Positions 52,839-63,797 of a DNA stretch of 64,000 nucleotides are shown one piece after another (within the stretch, counting starts at the first letter, position 1; every line of letters starts with the position of its first letter). The position numbers and the translations under genes were made by a program. The stretch lies in contig NC_053142.1 in the NCBI RefSeq assembly GCF_016808335.1, positions 186,001 to 250,000 on the forward strand. Direction: 5' to 3'. The notes beneath the pieces were generated by a model. The model did not search any database. It was given only the letters and a program-made list of their open reading frames with translations, and was not told where the DNA came from. Source of the DNA: Panicum virgatum (lineage: Eukaryota > Streptophyta > Magnoliopsida > Poales > Poaceae).

Positions 52839-54831
52839 TCTCCGGGCTCAATTTATATTTTTCGGTGAACAGATAAAATCTGACTCATGTTATGCTATGT
52901 ACAGATTTATTGCTTGATCTTAATTTTGTAATTAACCTACTAGCCACGAACGAAATAACATAAGAAATAAGGATACCCATGATATATACCTGGCTGCTGA
53001 ATAGGGCCGGTAGTATGGACGACAAGTGATGATTCGACCCCTTTACGCTGTCAAACCATTAACCAGTGATGATGCAAGGCGTTGCAAACACAGGTCAGAT
53101 ATATAAAATGACACAACAGGCTAGGTAGGCATGGAGCATGTTAATTGTCCGTCGCAGCAGCCTTATTATATACAATCCGACATCACCAAAGCTGCGAAAG
53201 GGAAAGGGAAAAAAAGAAAAAGAAAAGGGGGGAAAAGAAAAAGGAAAGAGTACCTTGGGTACTAGAACAAAGCAAAGAATCGCTTCTAATATATGACAGT
53301 GACCGACAGATACTAATTTGGACCTGAGTAGTATTTCCGTATGCTTCATATATATAAAGGACATGCAAAGCTGGGTTACCTAGTGTTCAAAATTTGCGTG
53401 ATAAACAAAGGCATAGTTCAAGCATGGTGAAGTAGTGAAGTGAATCAATGTATTCTCATGGCGTTATGGCGTTCATAAGTACCAAAAGCATGTGACGGGG
53501 CATGTAGTCTAGTGAGTGTGATAACCTTAGTAGCACCTTAGATTAATTTTGGGTTTATTCGACTCTCGGTGGGAGTGAATTATTCTAAAATTTCACTGTG
53601 TCATTCTTTCGATGTTAAGCGATGTGTACTTTCACAACGACATACATGCCTTAATTTCATCAATCACAAGATTTGTTGGCTCAGTGTGGCTCAACCTCTA
53701 AGAGGTAATTATAGGCGAAGGGTATGCTGCGTGCATTAATAGGGGAAAGTATATTTGTGTTTGTAATCGTCTGTCTATGTAGTGTCTGTAGTTAGTAATA
53801 AATAAATAAATGCCAAACCATATGGATGAATAGATACGAAACATGGCACCACATAACATATTTTGTTCAAATACACCAAGCCTCCTGTTACGAGTAAGTA
53901 ACATTTTCGGTTATCCTGAGTCAATCATTCAAGTCTTTATTAATCATTTTCTATGTTGGGCATGGATATTTTCATTACCAGGGATTTGTCTAGAAATGTG
54001 ATACCTACTCAAAAGGAGCTTGTTCTTCCACTGATGCAACTAGGGACAAAAACATTAGGAAACAGTCGAAAATGTATCAAAATACAGAAAACAAGTTGGC
54101 GAATGATTTTACTATATTCATGAAATGAAAAGAAACAAAAAGATTAATGTAAATCGAACAAGTGCATTCACCTTATACATTATGAGGAACTATCACTACT
54201 AGAAAACAGGCCAAAGGTCCTGGACAAAGGTACCAGTTGCTTTTGCAACCGGTACTGATGCGTGGCATCAGTACCGGTTGCAAAAACAACTGGTACCTTT
54301 GGCCAGCGGCGATCAAAGGCAAGGGCTTTGGTACCGGGTTAAAGCATTACCTGGTACCAAAACCCCAGTATAGGCACCGGTTAGTGCCACCAACCGGTAC
54401 CAAAAGAACAAGGAGGAATATGTACCGGTTGGTGGCACCAACCAGTGCCTAAAGGGCGGAAAATGGAACCGGGTTTTGCCATGACACGGTGCCGCCATGT
54501 GCCCACAACAAAAGCACTGGTTCGTAACTTCAACAAGTGCCTATGCCTATTGTTTGGCACCGGTTGTTGAGCACCAACCGGTGCCTTTGAGCCACGCCTA
54601 TAAATACCCCAACCCCTCCCCCCACCAAGCTGCCGTGAACTCACTGTTCATGGTAGCTGAGTGAGGGGAGGGGAGGCGAATTTTTGTTTTTTTTCAAAAA
54701 AGGTTAGTTATTTTTCTCCATAACTTAGCAATTGGTTTTTAGAAGCAGTTATCACTTAATTTAGTATATACATGTGATAATTATTTTTAGTTGTAGCATT
54801 TTATTGTAGTTATATGCGTTATCAATTTATT
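52839..54831. repeat. Unit 2 of the direct duplication (copy of 40424 to about 42360)
   Basis: It begins TCTCCGGGCTC at 52839 immediately after the clipped CACTA end. It reproduces the ankyrin B promoter and 5' exon (donor at 52990), the same intergenic sequence and the first 640 bases of the CACTA element, then is cut by a minus-strand LTR. Differences are scattered substitutions and small indels, such as a duplicated 'ggcgtt' near 53460 and about 45 extra bases near 53705, so it is recent. Confidence 0.92.
54194..54831 (+). mobile_element. CACTA copy 3: duplicated 5' end, truncated
   Basis: TAT then CACTACTAGAAAACAGGCC at 54194, subterminal palindromes, TATA at 54599-54606, and the AT-rich leader up to 'atcaatttat', where it is replaced by an LTR. 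It carries no coding sequence. Confidence 0.9.
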
Positions 54832-55598
54832 TTAGTGGGATCACGGCGGTGAGGCGCGGATTCAGTGCTCCGGCGAGCAATTGCCCGCGTGATGGAGTGA
54901 GAGAGAGGGAGTATGGAGGGGCTGCACCTTGCTTACCACAACGTGGAGCTCCGGCGATGTTTGGGTGGCGTAGAGCACGGCAGAACAGAGGGTTTGACGG
55001 TGGCGGCGGTGCTCCATGTGGCGGGTTTGAGGTCGGGCGTCGGTGTGGCAACGCAGCGAGGAGTGAGGAGTGTGAGATCGAGCAGGGGTGACCAGGAGGA
55101 TGGTTTGGTCTGGGTTTCATAGGGGAAGGAGGAGCAGCATGGCCGGGCGCCAGTGGTAGCCGGCGAGCATCGCGGCGGGTGTCACTGCCGCAATGAAGTC
55201 CGGCCATTAAGACCCTAAGTAAACGCGCGCGCGTTACGGGTGTTTTATGGTCATCAAGGGGAGGTGGTCGGGGAGGAAATGCGGGTGCGGATCGCGGGCG
55301 TAGGTGCTCGGCGGAGGGAAGGCGGGCGCGACCAGGAAAGGAAGGCGCTGCGGGAGGAGGAAGAAGCTGCGCCGACAGGTGGGGCCGCACGTCATAGAGA
55401 GAAGGGGAGAGGGAAGCGCGGACAGGCCAGCGTGAGGAAATGGGCCGGAGCAGACCGGTCTTGGCTGGTTTGGGAAGAGAGGAGGGTCAGGGTGAGGTCT
55501 TTTGTTTTTTTAACTAAATTCAAAACCAAATCAAATCAACTCAAACAAATTCAAATCAAATTCATTTTAAAATTTTGAAAATAAAATCAGGTGTTACA
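54832..55598 (-). mobile_element. Inverted 5' fragment of a Del/Tekay-like gypsy LTR
   Basis: On the minus strand it starts TGTAACACCTG at 55598 and resembles the first part of the plus-strand LTR at 58795 in layout: an AT-rich first 90 bases, a GC-rich stretch, a CCCTATGAAACCC promoter-like box, and TTGTGGTAAGC. It stops abruptly at 54832 at the CACTA junction. Its outer TG end is fused directly to the protease region of a plus-strand pol. Confidence 0.65.
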
Positions 55599-58500
55599 GT
55601 TTTATTTGATTCTGGAGCATCATATTCATTTATTTCCGATCAATTTGTGGCAAAGCATAATCGACCTACGTGCCCTATGAAACAAAATCTTCTAGTTAGT
55701 TCCCCGGGTAAAGAGCTGAAAGCTAATCAGCTATGCTCGTGGGTAAATATGAATATCATGGGAATAGAATTGCTAACCAACCTTATAGTACTAAAGTCCA
55801 GTGGCATTGATGTTATCCTTGGTATGGACTGGCTAGCAGGATGTGACGGAGTTATTCGGTGTCGCAAACGGTCAGTGCTCTTGACCTGCCCTCAAGGAGA
55901 AAGAGTTGAGTTTGTGGCCGATGCCTTGCCCAAAGGAGTGGCAACAGTGAATCAAATGAAGGGAATGCCTTTGGAAGATATCAAGGTTGTTTGTGAATAT
56001 CCCGACGTCTTCCCGGAGGATTTACCAGGTATGCCTCCTGACCGTGATATTGAGTTCTATATTGATCTTTTACCCGGTACTGCACCTATTTCTAAAAGAC
56101 CCTATAGAATGGATGTTAAGAATCTGAGTGAATTAAAGAAACAAATAGAAGAATTGTTAGCAAAAGGATTTATCCGTCCTAGCTCTTCACCTTGGGGAGC
56201 ACCCGTTATTTTTGTTGATAAGAAAGATGGCACTAGAAGGATGTGTGTGGATTATAGAGCACTTAATGATATAACTATAAAAAATAAGTACCCGTTACCT
56301 ATGATCGAAGATTTGTTTGATCAGATGAGAGGTGCAAAAGTTTTCTCCAAGATCGAACTGAGATCAAGCTATCATCAGTTGAAGATCCGACAGGAAGATA
56401 TTCCCAAGACGGCTTTCACAACCAGATATGGCCTATATGAGTTTATCGTTATGTCCTTTGGGTTGACAAATGTACCGGCATAGTTCATGTATTTGATGAA
56501 CAAGGTGTTCATGGAATATCTTGACAAGTGTTGTACGCCAAGTTGAGCAAGTGTGAGTTTTGGTTGAAAGAAGTTTCTTTCCTTGGGCATATTATCACCG
56601 ACGGAGGAATCACAGTGGACCCAAGTAAAGTTCAGGACGTGTTGAATTGGAATCCGCTCGAGAATGTGTCTGAAATCAGAAGTTTCCTCGGACTCGCAGG
56701 TTACTACCGAAGATTCATTGAAGGATTCTCGAAGATTGTGAAACCCCTCACTTCTTTGTTGGAAAAGGGAAAGAATTCAAATGGGATGCCGCATGTCGGA
56801 CTTGTTTTGAGGAACTGAAAACCAGATTAACCACTGCCCCAATATTGATATTGCCAGATATTCACAAAGGGTTTGATGTTTATTGTGATGCTTCCCGTCT
56901 CGGTCTTGGATGTGTGTTAATGCAAGAGGGAAAAGTAGTGGCTTATGCCTCAAGACAATTGAGAAAGCATGAATAGAATTGTCCTACACATGATTTGGAA
57001 TTAGCTACCATCGTGCATGCTTTAAAAATTTGGAGGCACTATATGATGGGGAATAGATGTCAGATTTTCACTGATCACAAAAGTTTGAAGTATAGTTTCA
57101 CTCAAAGAGATCTCAACCTAAGACAACACAGATGGTTAGAGTTAATCAAGGATTATGATCTAGACATTCAGTATCATCCCGGCAAAGCTAATGTCGTGGT
57201 AGATGCACTAAGTAGAAAGGGACAAGCAAATATGGCAATAACTAGATTAATGCCGCAAGAGTTGTGTTGGGAAATGGAACAACTTCACTTAGGGATCGTT
57301 TACCAAGCTGAAGTCGTGACCATGGAAACTGAACCTACCCTGGAGCAAGAGATTAGAAAACGGCAACTGACAGATGATAAGATCAAAGAAATTAAAGTAT
57401 TAATTGGTTTGGGTAAAGCACCAGACTTCACAGAAGATGATCAAGAAACTGTTTGGTTCAGGAAAAGAATTTGTGTGCCTGATATTGACAATCTTCGCGA
57501 ACTCATTCTGAAGGAAGCACATGATTCAGATTATTCTATTCACCCTAGCAGCACCAAGATGTATCAAGACTTGAAGGAAAAATAATGGTGGTATGGTTTG
57601 AAAAGGGATGTAGCAACTCACGTTGTTCTATGTGATGTGTGCTAGAGAGTAAAAGCAGAACATCAAAGACCGGCAGGTCTGCTTCAACCATTGAAAGTGC
57701 CTGAATGGAAATCGAAAGAAATTGGTATGGATTTTATCGTAGGGTTACCTCGCACTCGTGACGGATATGATTCCATATGTGTTATTGTAGACCGGTTGAC
57801 TAAAGCCGCTCATTGCATACCAGTGATTCCAAGCTAGCAGAATTATACATGTCACGGATTGTATGTTTGCACGGTGTTCCAAAGAAGATAGTATTTGATT
57901 GAGGTACTAAATTCACATCACATTTGTGGCAGAAATTGCATGAAACCATGGGTACGAAACTCAATTTCAGTTCCGCATATCACCCACAGACAGATGGTCA
58001 GACCAAAAGAACCAATCAAGTTCTAGAAGATATATTAAGAGCTTGTGCTTTAAAGCACGAAGGCAGTTGGAATAAGAGTTTGCCATACGCAGAATTCTCT
58101 TATAATAACAGTTATTAAGCCAGTCTCAAGATGGCTCCATTTGAAGCGTAATATGGGAGAAAGTGTAGAACACCACTGTACTGGAGTAAGACCGGAGAGA
58201 GTCAGGTTTTTGGTCGGAGATTCTTCAAGAGGCTGAAAACAAGTCCAGATAATTCGTGATAACCTTAGAACTGCACAGTCACGATAGAAGAGTTATGCTG
58301 ATACTCGGAGAAGGGAATTGACGTTTCAAGTTGGAGATTACGTATATCTTAAGGTGTCACTGATTAGAGGTCTTCGCAGATTCAAGGTAAAAGGAAAGTT
58401 ATCACCTCAGTATATTGGTCCTTTTCAGATTCTAGAAAAAGAAGGGTGAAGTGGCATATCAATTGAAATTACCGGAACAATTGTCAGATGTCCATGACGT

Positions 58501-58794
58501 GTTTCACGTATCACAGTTGAAAAAGTGTTTGAGAGTGCCTGAAGAACAGTTACCTCTGAAAGAGCTTAATGTGCAAGATGACTTGACTTATTCAGAGTAT
58601 CCCGTCAAAATCTTGGAAACATCACAGAGAGTCACTCGTAGTAAAGTGATAAAAATGTGCAAAGTACAATGGAGTCATCACACAGAGGATGAAGCTACTT
58701 GGGAAAGAGAAGATGAACTTATGGCAGATTTTCCTCAGTTGTTCTCCAATCTATCCGAATCTTGAGGACGAGATTCTTCTTAAGGGGGAGGATT
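55599..58794 (+). pseudogene. Chromovirus (Del/Tekay-like Ty3/gypsy) pol remnant: protease to chromodomain
   Basis: It opens inside the aspartic protease ([13 protein letters not shown]). RT follows ([30 protein letters not shown]). A CAG-to-TAG stop at 56480 precedes [15 protein letters not shown], where a deletion removes the catalytic YxDD and resumes at [11 protein letters not shown] (56531). RNase H ([10 protein letters not shown]), an HHCC-like and integrase core with several stops (57584-58130), and a chromodomain (VKILETSQRVTRSKVIKMCK, WEREDEL, 58590-58725) follow. gag and the 5' LTR are absent, replaced by the inverted LTR fragment. A polypurine tract TTAAGGGGGAGGAT precedes the 3' LTR. 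Confidence 0.85.
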
Positions 58795-61483
58795 TGTAAC
58801 ACCCAAGAATTCAAATTTTAAATTTGAATAAAATTTGGTTTGAATCAGTTTTAAAAAAAAGACTTCCCCCTCTCCCTTCCCCATCCGGCCTAGACCAGCC
58901 TGCCGGCCCATCCCGTGCTCCGGCCCACCCCCATCCTCTCTCCCTCTCTCCCTGACTGCCACGCGGGGCCCGCATGTCGGCGCCTCCTTCTTCATCTCGA
59001 CAGCGCCTTCCAACAGCTGCGCGCGCTCATGCTGCCGCCATGAGCACCCGCGTCCCCCGCTCGCCTTCCTTCCCGCGCCCCTCTTGATGGCTATAATGGG
59101 CCGCATCGCATGCGCCCTGCTTCTAGGCAGTAACGCCGCGACAATCATGGCCGAGATCGCCGCCCGCCAACCTCGCCGGCCGTTACTTGCTCTCAGTCGT
59201 GCTCGCCCCTCCTTTCCCTATAGAAACCTCCACCCGAGCTCCCTCTCTACTCCCCCATCCTGCTCCCTCACTCCTCGCTCTCTGCTGCAACTCAACACCG
59301 CCGCTCGAGCTCAAGTTTCACCGCACGGAGCACCGCCGCCATCGAGCCTCCACTCCACCGTGCCTCAGTGCCGCCCGACCTCCACCGGAGCTTCGCACTG
59401 TGGTGAGAAAGAAGGCCCACCTTTTTCCTCCCCTCCCTTTGCCTCCACACGCTGGCGATTGCTCGCCAGAGTTCCTCCTCCATAGCGCGCCTTGGTCCAT
59501 CCTCTTCCGGCCACCACCGAGCCCTGCAGAGCCTTCCTTTGCGTTCCTCGCGCCGCACTCGACCTCCCCGGCCAAATCCCCTCTCAAACCGAGCCCCGGA
59601 GCACCATTTCGGTGAACTCCGGCAGTCCGCCGCCATCCCGCTCGCCACTGGCGCTCGGCGCCGAGCCGCCGAGCTGCCTGAGCTGCCGCTCGCCCGAGCC
59701 GCAGAGCCGAGACGAGCCGCCTTGCGCATCTAGGGCCATCGGATCTCGATCCAACGGATCGGATTCAATCGAGCCAAGTCAAACACGCCCCCATACAGGT
59801 TAACCCTTAGCTCTTTTGCAAATAAACCCCCCAGTTTTCCCAGAATCAACCCGCCATCCATGCCTATTCAAAAATAATTACAAAACGGCCCAAATTTTTA
59901 TAGTTAGACCCCAGACCTTTTTATAAATAGAATCTGCCGTCCTGCTTAGCTGTTTTTGGGTGTTAACCCCTATAGTTTAGGATTATTTACATTCTAGTCC
60001 CTGGTTTCTTCGCAGCTAGTCCCTGGAAGTTCAAAAATCTCGCAAATAAGTCCCTTGAACCTTGTTTTAGCCATATCTTTCATGTTTTAACTCTGATTTT
60101 AGCGATTCTTTCACTCATGCGATCCTTGTACCATGCTCTACATCTTTTTCATCTATTCTAGTCCTGTTTTTTCTATTTTTGTTCTTTTTCTTATTTTGTG
60201 TATGTATTTGCTTGTGTGATCGTGTAGACGACGTGCTGCTCGAGGGAGAATAAGAGCAAGTTTTCGAAGAAAAATTTCAGCAGTTAGCCGAGGAAGGCAA
60301 GTGGACTTCTCCCCCTACATATTCTGATTTGTCCCATTAATAGTATGTTAATTCACTTTATTTTATCATTTTATGCATAAATTTGATGGGAATCCTATTA
60401 AGGACTTCACGTAGAACACTAGGTTTAATATCTTGATGGGTAGAAATGCTTAGTTGCTTAACCTTGGTTAGTTGTTACAATCTTTTGGAAAATATTAATT
60501 ATGACTTTATTCATATCATGGTTATTTGTATAAGATCACTTTGTTTAAATGGAACATGGAGAACCACCCGAGTAAACCGTACCACCACATTGTCACATGG
60601 CTCTGACCTTAGCCAATTAATTAGACTCACAGTTAATTGGCAGTCTTACCGAAAGGGCAAGGAGGGGGTCGGTGTAGTGGTCATAGCACGGTCCTCTTGG
60701 GGTAGTGACCTTTGCTAATATACTAACCATTAGGGAGGTTTATGGACGACACTGCTACCGAAACTCTAGTGGGCTGTTTAGTTTTCCGCTTGGCTTTGTA
60801 AAGGCTTCGTAGTGAACCCCTCGCCACTCACCAAAGGGAGTGTTTAATGGCCTTGCAAACTTGGGCGACTTAGGGGAACACGGTTTGTGGTGAAAGTGTA
60901 CAACATCTGCAGAGTGTAAAACTGTTATAACAGCCGTGCTCGCGGTCATGAGCGGCTTGGATCCTCACATGATAATTGAACTTTAAGAATAAATAACTTG
61001 TGGCTTACTTGGTTTGGATGTGCTGATGTATCTCTTATGCTTAAGTGGGTTGGTATAAACTTATACATAGATAATAGTCGCATGCTAATAAAATTTGACC
61101 AACTAAAAATGCTGACTGCAATAAATCCTAGCCTTTTCTTGAAGGCCTTGCATTTCTTTCCCCCACTTGCTGAGTACCAACCAGAAGAGATCAATGAAGT
61201 CGAGTTCTACAACGACTTTGAGGAGTTCTAGGCGCGTTCACCAGTCAAGTGCCTGTGGATGATGAAGTTTTCCCGTAGTTCACGTTTAGGCTATTCGGTG
61301 GGACGTTTAAGACTTTCATGTCTATTTTTATCCGGAGTGTAATAAAGTTATGTAATCGCTTTTATTTTACGTTTTGAACATTGTCTTGATATATTCACCG
61401 ATGACGTCCTTCATATGCGTGTAAGCTTAATCCTGGTGCACATATGAGATGCATTCGGTTACTTTTTTTAACCGGGTGTGACA
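58795..61483 (+). repeat. 3' LTR of the chromovirus, 2689 bp, complete
   Basis: It runs from TGTAACACCC at 58795 to GGGTGTGACA at 61483; the two decamers are inverted copies with one mismatch. It has a GC-rich leader, promoter-like CCCTATAGAAACC (59217), then a stretch with ttgttttagccatatctttc that also seeds the tandem array at 12653-13430. It includes the acidic two-exon mini-ORF listed next. Confidence 0.85.
60228..61231 (+). other. Acidic mini-ORF in the chromovirus LTR (GC-AG intron), with one nonsense codon
   Basis: Exon 60228-60296 (after GTGTAG) reads DVLLEGE-stop-EQVFEEKFQQLAEE and ends at the GC donor GAAG|GCAAGT. Exon 61185-61231 (after CAACCAG) continues in the same phase as EEINEVEFYNDFEEF and TAG. 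Entry phase, exit phase, donor and acidic character equal those at 3746-5028 although the peptide sequences differ. Confidence 0.4.
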
Positions 61484-61752
61484 TTTAAGTTGTAATCCAA
61501 AAAATAGCTGGATAGCTACGTACAAAGCACAAGTTGCATGCGTGTGGATCCCCCTTCCCTACGTACGTACGATTCAATCATCGAATACTATACGGACACG
61601 GCAAGCACCAAGCTAAGATAGAAACGCTTTGTAGCCGGCTTAGCTTGCATTTTGTACGTCGTCTGAAACGAATATGTCTTCAGGATATGTTCTCCTTCCA
61701 TCTCATCCTCAATTTGCCTGTCAATTACTGCACCTAGCTAGAATCAAGCTAC

Positions 61753-61760
61753 TATATATA
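61753..61760 (+). promoter_or_regulatory. TATA box of C2H2 gene 2
   Basis: TATATATA in GCTACTATATATACAAC, 127-134 bases before the ATG at 61887. Confidence 0.6.
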
Positions 61761-61886
61761 CAACTAGCAAGAAGGATGCATCACCTGACCTCAACCTCAT
61801 CAGCTCTCGACGACTCCATCGTCATCGACAGACACTAGCTACTCCATCAATCACAGCCAGCACCTAGCTGCTAGCGTCATCCATCC

Positions 61887-62369
61887 ATGGACATGGAGTG
61901 TCGTCAAGATGACCTCCGTTTCATGGAAGAAGACGAAGACGGCCACCGAGCGGCGGCGGCAAGCTTCCACCACTATGTCTTCCTCTCCCTATCCTGCAGC
62001 TCCTCCTCCTCCTCCTCGTCCTCCGCGGAAGCAGCAGGCAGCACGCCACCACGAACACGCCGTCGCCGGCGGCGGCGAGGGCAGGCCTTCGCTTGCACGA
62101 CGTGCGGGCGGCAGTTCGCAACGTTCGAGGCGCTGGGCGGCCACCGGACCAGCCACCTCCGGCGACCCACGGCGAAGCCGAAGCGAGTGGTGGCGCACGC
62201 GTGTGGCAGGTGTGGGCTGGGCTTCGCGACGGGCCAGGCCCTTGGTGGCCACATGAGGAGGCACCGATGGGCTGCTGGTTCGGCTATGGGTCCTGGTGAT
62301 TTGGACCTCACCCAGGTCATTGTGCTTGTCACGGCCCACGGGCCGACTGGGACGCGCGAGTTACTGTAG
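61887..62369 (+). CDS. C2H2 zinc-finger protein, ZAT-like, two QALGGH-type fingers
   Basis: 160 residues starting MDMECRQDDLRFMEEDED; an ATG two codons later is an alternative start. The acidic N-terminus is followed by a VFLSLSC stretch, a Ser run (about residues 38-47), a basic RTRRRRRRRG nuclear-localisation-like patch and two fingers: [23 protein letters not shown] (EALGGH instead of QALGGH) and [30 protein letters not shown] segment near the C-terminus could serve as an EAR-type repressor motif. It is intronless, as usual for this class. It is the paralogue of the gene at 6698-7220. The last codons and stop coincide with the edge of an LTR-like fragment, so the native C-terminus may be slightly altered. 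Likely a nuclear stress-response regulator. Confidence 0.85.
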   Translation: MDMECRQDDLRFMEEDEDGHRAAAASFHHYVFLSLSCSSSSSSSSSAEAAGSTPPRTRRRRRRRGQAFACTTCGRQFATFEALGGHRTSHLRRPTAKPKRVVAHACGRCGLGFATGQALGGHMRRHRWAAGSAMGPGDLDLTQVIVLVTAHGPTGTRELL

Positions 62370-62592
62370 CGTACATCTACTGTAGCACCGCGCACAGCTC
62401 CGATTTAGTCCCAGACTGGAAACGGAAAGGGAGTTGGACTAACTTAAATAGCCGGTCCCTGGGAGGCTAGTAACTCCGGTTCGATCCTTTTGCGCGAAGC
62501 GAGGACGAAAGCGCAAGAGAGTTATTTAGCAGGTGTGGTCTACTCAACGTGTAGGCTAGATCTTAGCCGTTATTCTGGGCCGGGTCGTTACA
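62365..62592 (-). mobile_element. Short gypsy- or TRIM-like LTR fragment
   Basis: On the minus strand it reads TGTAACGACCCGG at 62592, a TATTTAAG box near 62450, and CGCTACA at about 62365. TG/CA-like ends and length suggest a short LTR; flanking pentamers do not match, so it may be truncated. A GGTTCGATCC phrase (62478) resembles a Pol III B box but no A box fits. Confidence 0.4.
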
Positions 62593-62811
62593 GTGCTCAA
62601 GGAAAGGCCCAGTTCAACCTCCTCCTTGCAGCTACTCGACCTGTTCGTGTAGATCAAGCAAAAAAAGAATAATCCTGTATATATTATATACCTACTAGTA
62701 GGTTTTCAGTCTAAAATAAAATGTTCACAGTTGTGACAAATAATGTGTGTATACTATATATAGCAGCCGTATGAATATATTTTTCATTATAATTTGAGCT
62801 TGATAGTAGGG
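62593..62811. other. 3' flank of C2H2 gene 2 and LTR fragment
   Basis: AT-rich, no ORF or element recognised. Confidence 0.5.
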
Positions 62812-62814
62812 TGG

Positions 62815-62906
<92 letters not shown>

Positions 62907-62907
62907 C
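62812..62907. repeat. Compound microsatellite (GT)n(AT)n(GT)n(GA)n
   Basis: Directly visible uninterrupted dinucleotide blocks in this order. Confidence 0.95.
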
Positions 62908-63312
62908 ATTTTACATAATTAGAAAATGGAAATACATAGTTCAAATCTGGCCTATGTGACCACACACAACCAAGTTTTAGCTATCAAACTCTCAAATATG
63001 TGGCAAAGTTTGAACATAAGCAAAAAAATCAGAAGCAAAGGGTATTGTATTACTTCTATCTGTTCCTGACATAAAGATAAAAAAATTACTTAAAACTACG
63101 CAGTCCTATGTGCCCATATATATTATATGCTCAACAACATTGTAGTTTTTCCACTTCTAAGCAACAATCCCTGGCTTAGATTCATAACTTGAAGTGGATA
63201 AAATGTTGAAGAATAATCAGGTTAATGTAAAAATTTGATAACATTGTTACCAGGATGAAGAAGGTGTTTAAATAACAAATCATGTACGAAAGACCGGCAC
63301 AAGTACCTTGAC

Positions 63313-63700
63313 TAGCGATCTAGTCCCCTTGCCCTCTTGAAATATGATCCCCTTGTCATCACCTGTTGCGTCATAGAGATCGAATGAGGAGGTTGATGGA
63401 TAATGAGCGAGGTTTCTGAAGAGAGGAAAGAATCAATGAAATTACTATCGTCGTCAAAAGGTAGATGTGTTGTAGTACGAGGGCTTGCACTAGTACTTAT
63501 TGTCATGAACAAGATGAGTACGGTCAAGGAAACTTCTACATTGGATTAGATTTATTGCATAGATAAATTAAATGAAGCCTCACCGTTATCGTTGTTGGTG
63601 ACTATAGATTGAGTTTGGGGTTGAAGAGCAATCCCATCTTCTTCATTCATGCCAAGAATGCTCTTAGTTGAAGCGGTCGACTTTTCTTGCAATTCTTGCT
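63313..63700 (-). other. Possible exons of an unassigned minus-strand gene
   Basis: Exon-like pieces with splice signals: about 63700-63590, containing LQEKSTASTKSILGMNEED, with donor near ACG|GTGAGG; about 63480-63420, with TTHLPFDDDSNFIDSF; and 63415-63310, reading SFDLYDATGDDKGIIF, with donor AAG|GTACTT. I do not recognise the family. The first piece slightly recalls the C-terminal part of MIKC MADS proteins, but that is a guess. The rest of the gene would lie beyond the right edge. Confidence 0.25.
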
Positions 63701-63756
63701 TCAAATTAAATTCATATTTTTAATAGGATAATAGTTTGCATTTCACTAGGTAGAAG

Positions 63757-63796
<40 letters not shown>
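63757..63796. repeat. (AT)n microsatellite
   Basis: About 20 uninterrupted AT units. Confidence 0.95.

Positions 63797-63797
<1 letters not shown>

Noticed and set aside
59084..59803. ORFs of 100-145 residues on both strands in the chromovirus LTR
   Set aside because: GC-rich LTR leader; frames are open on both strands and not conserved with the other LTRs.
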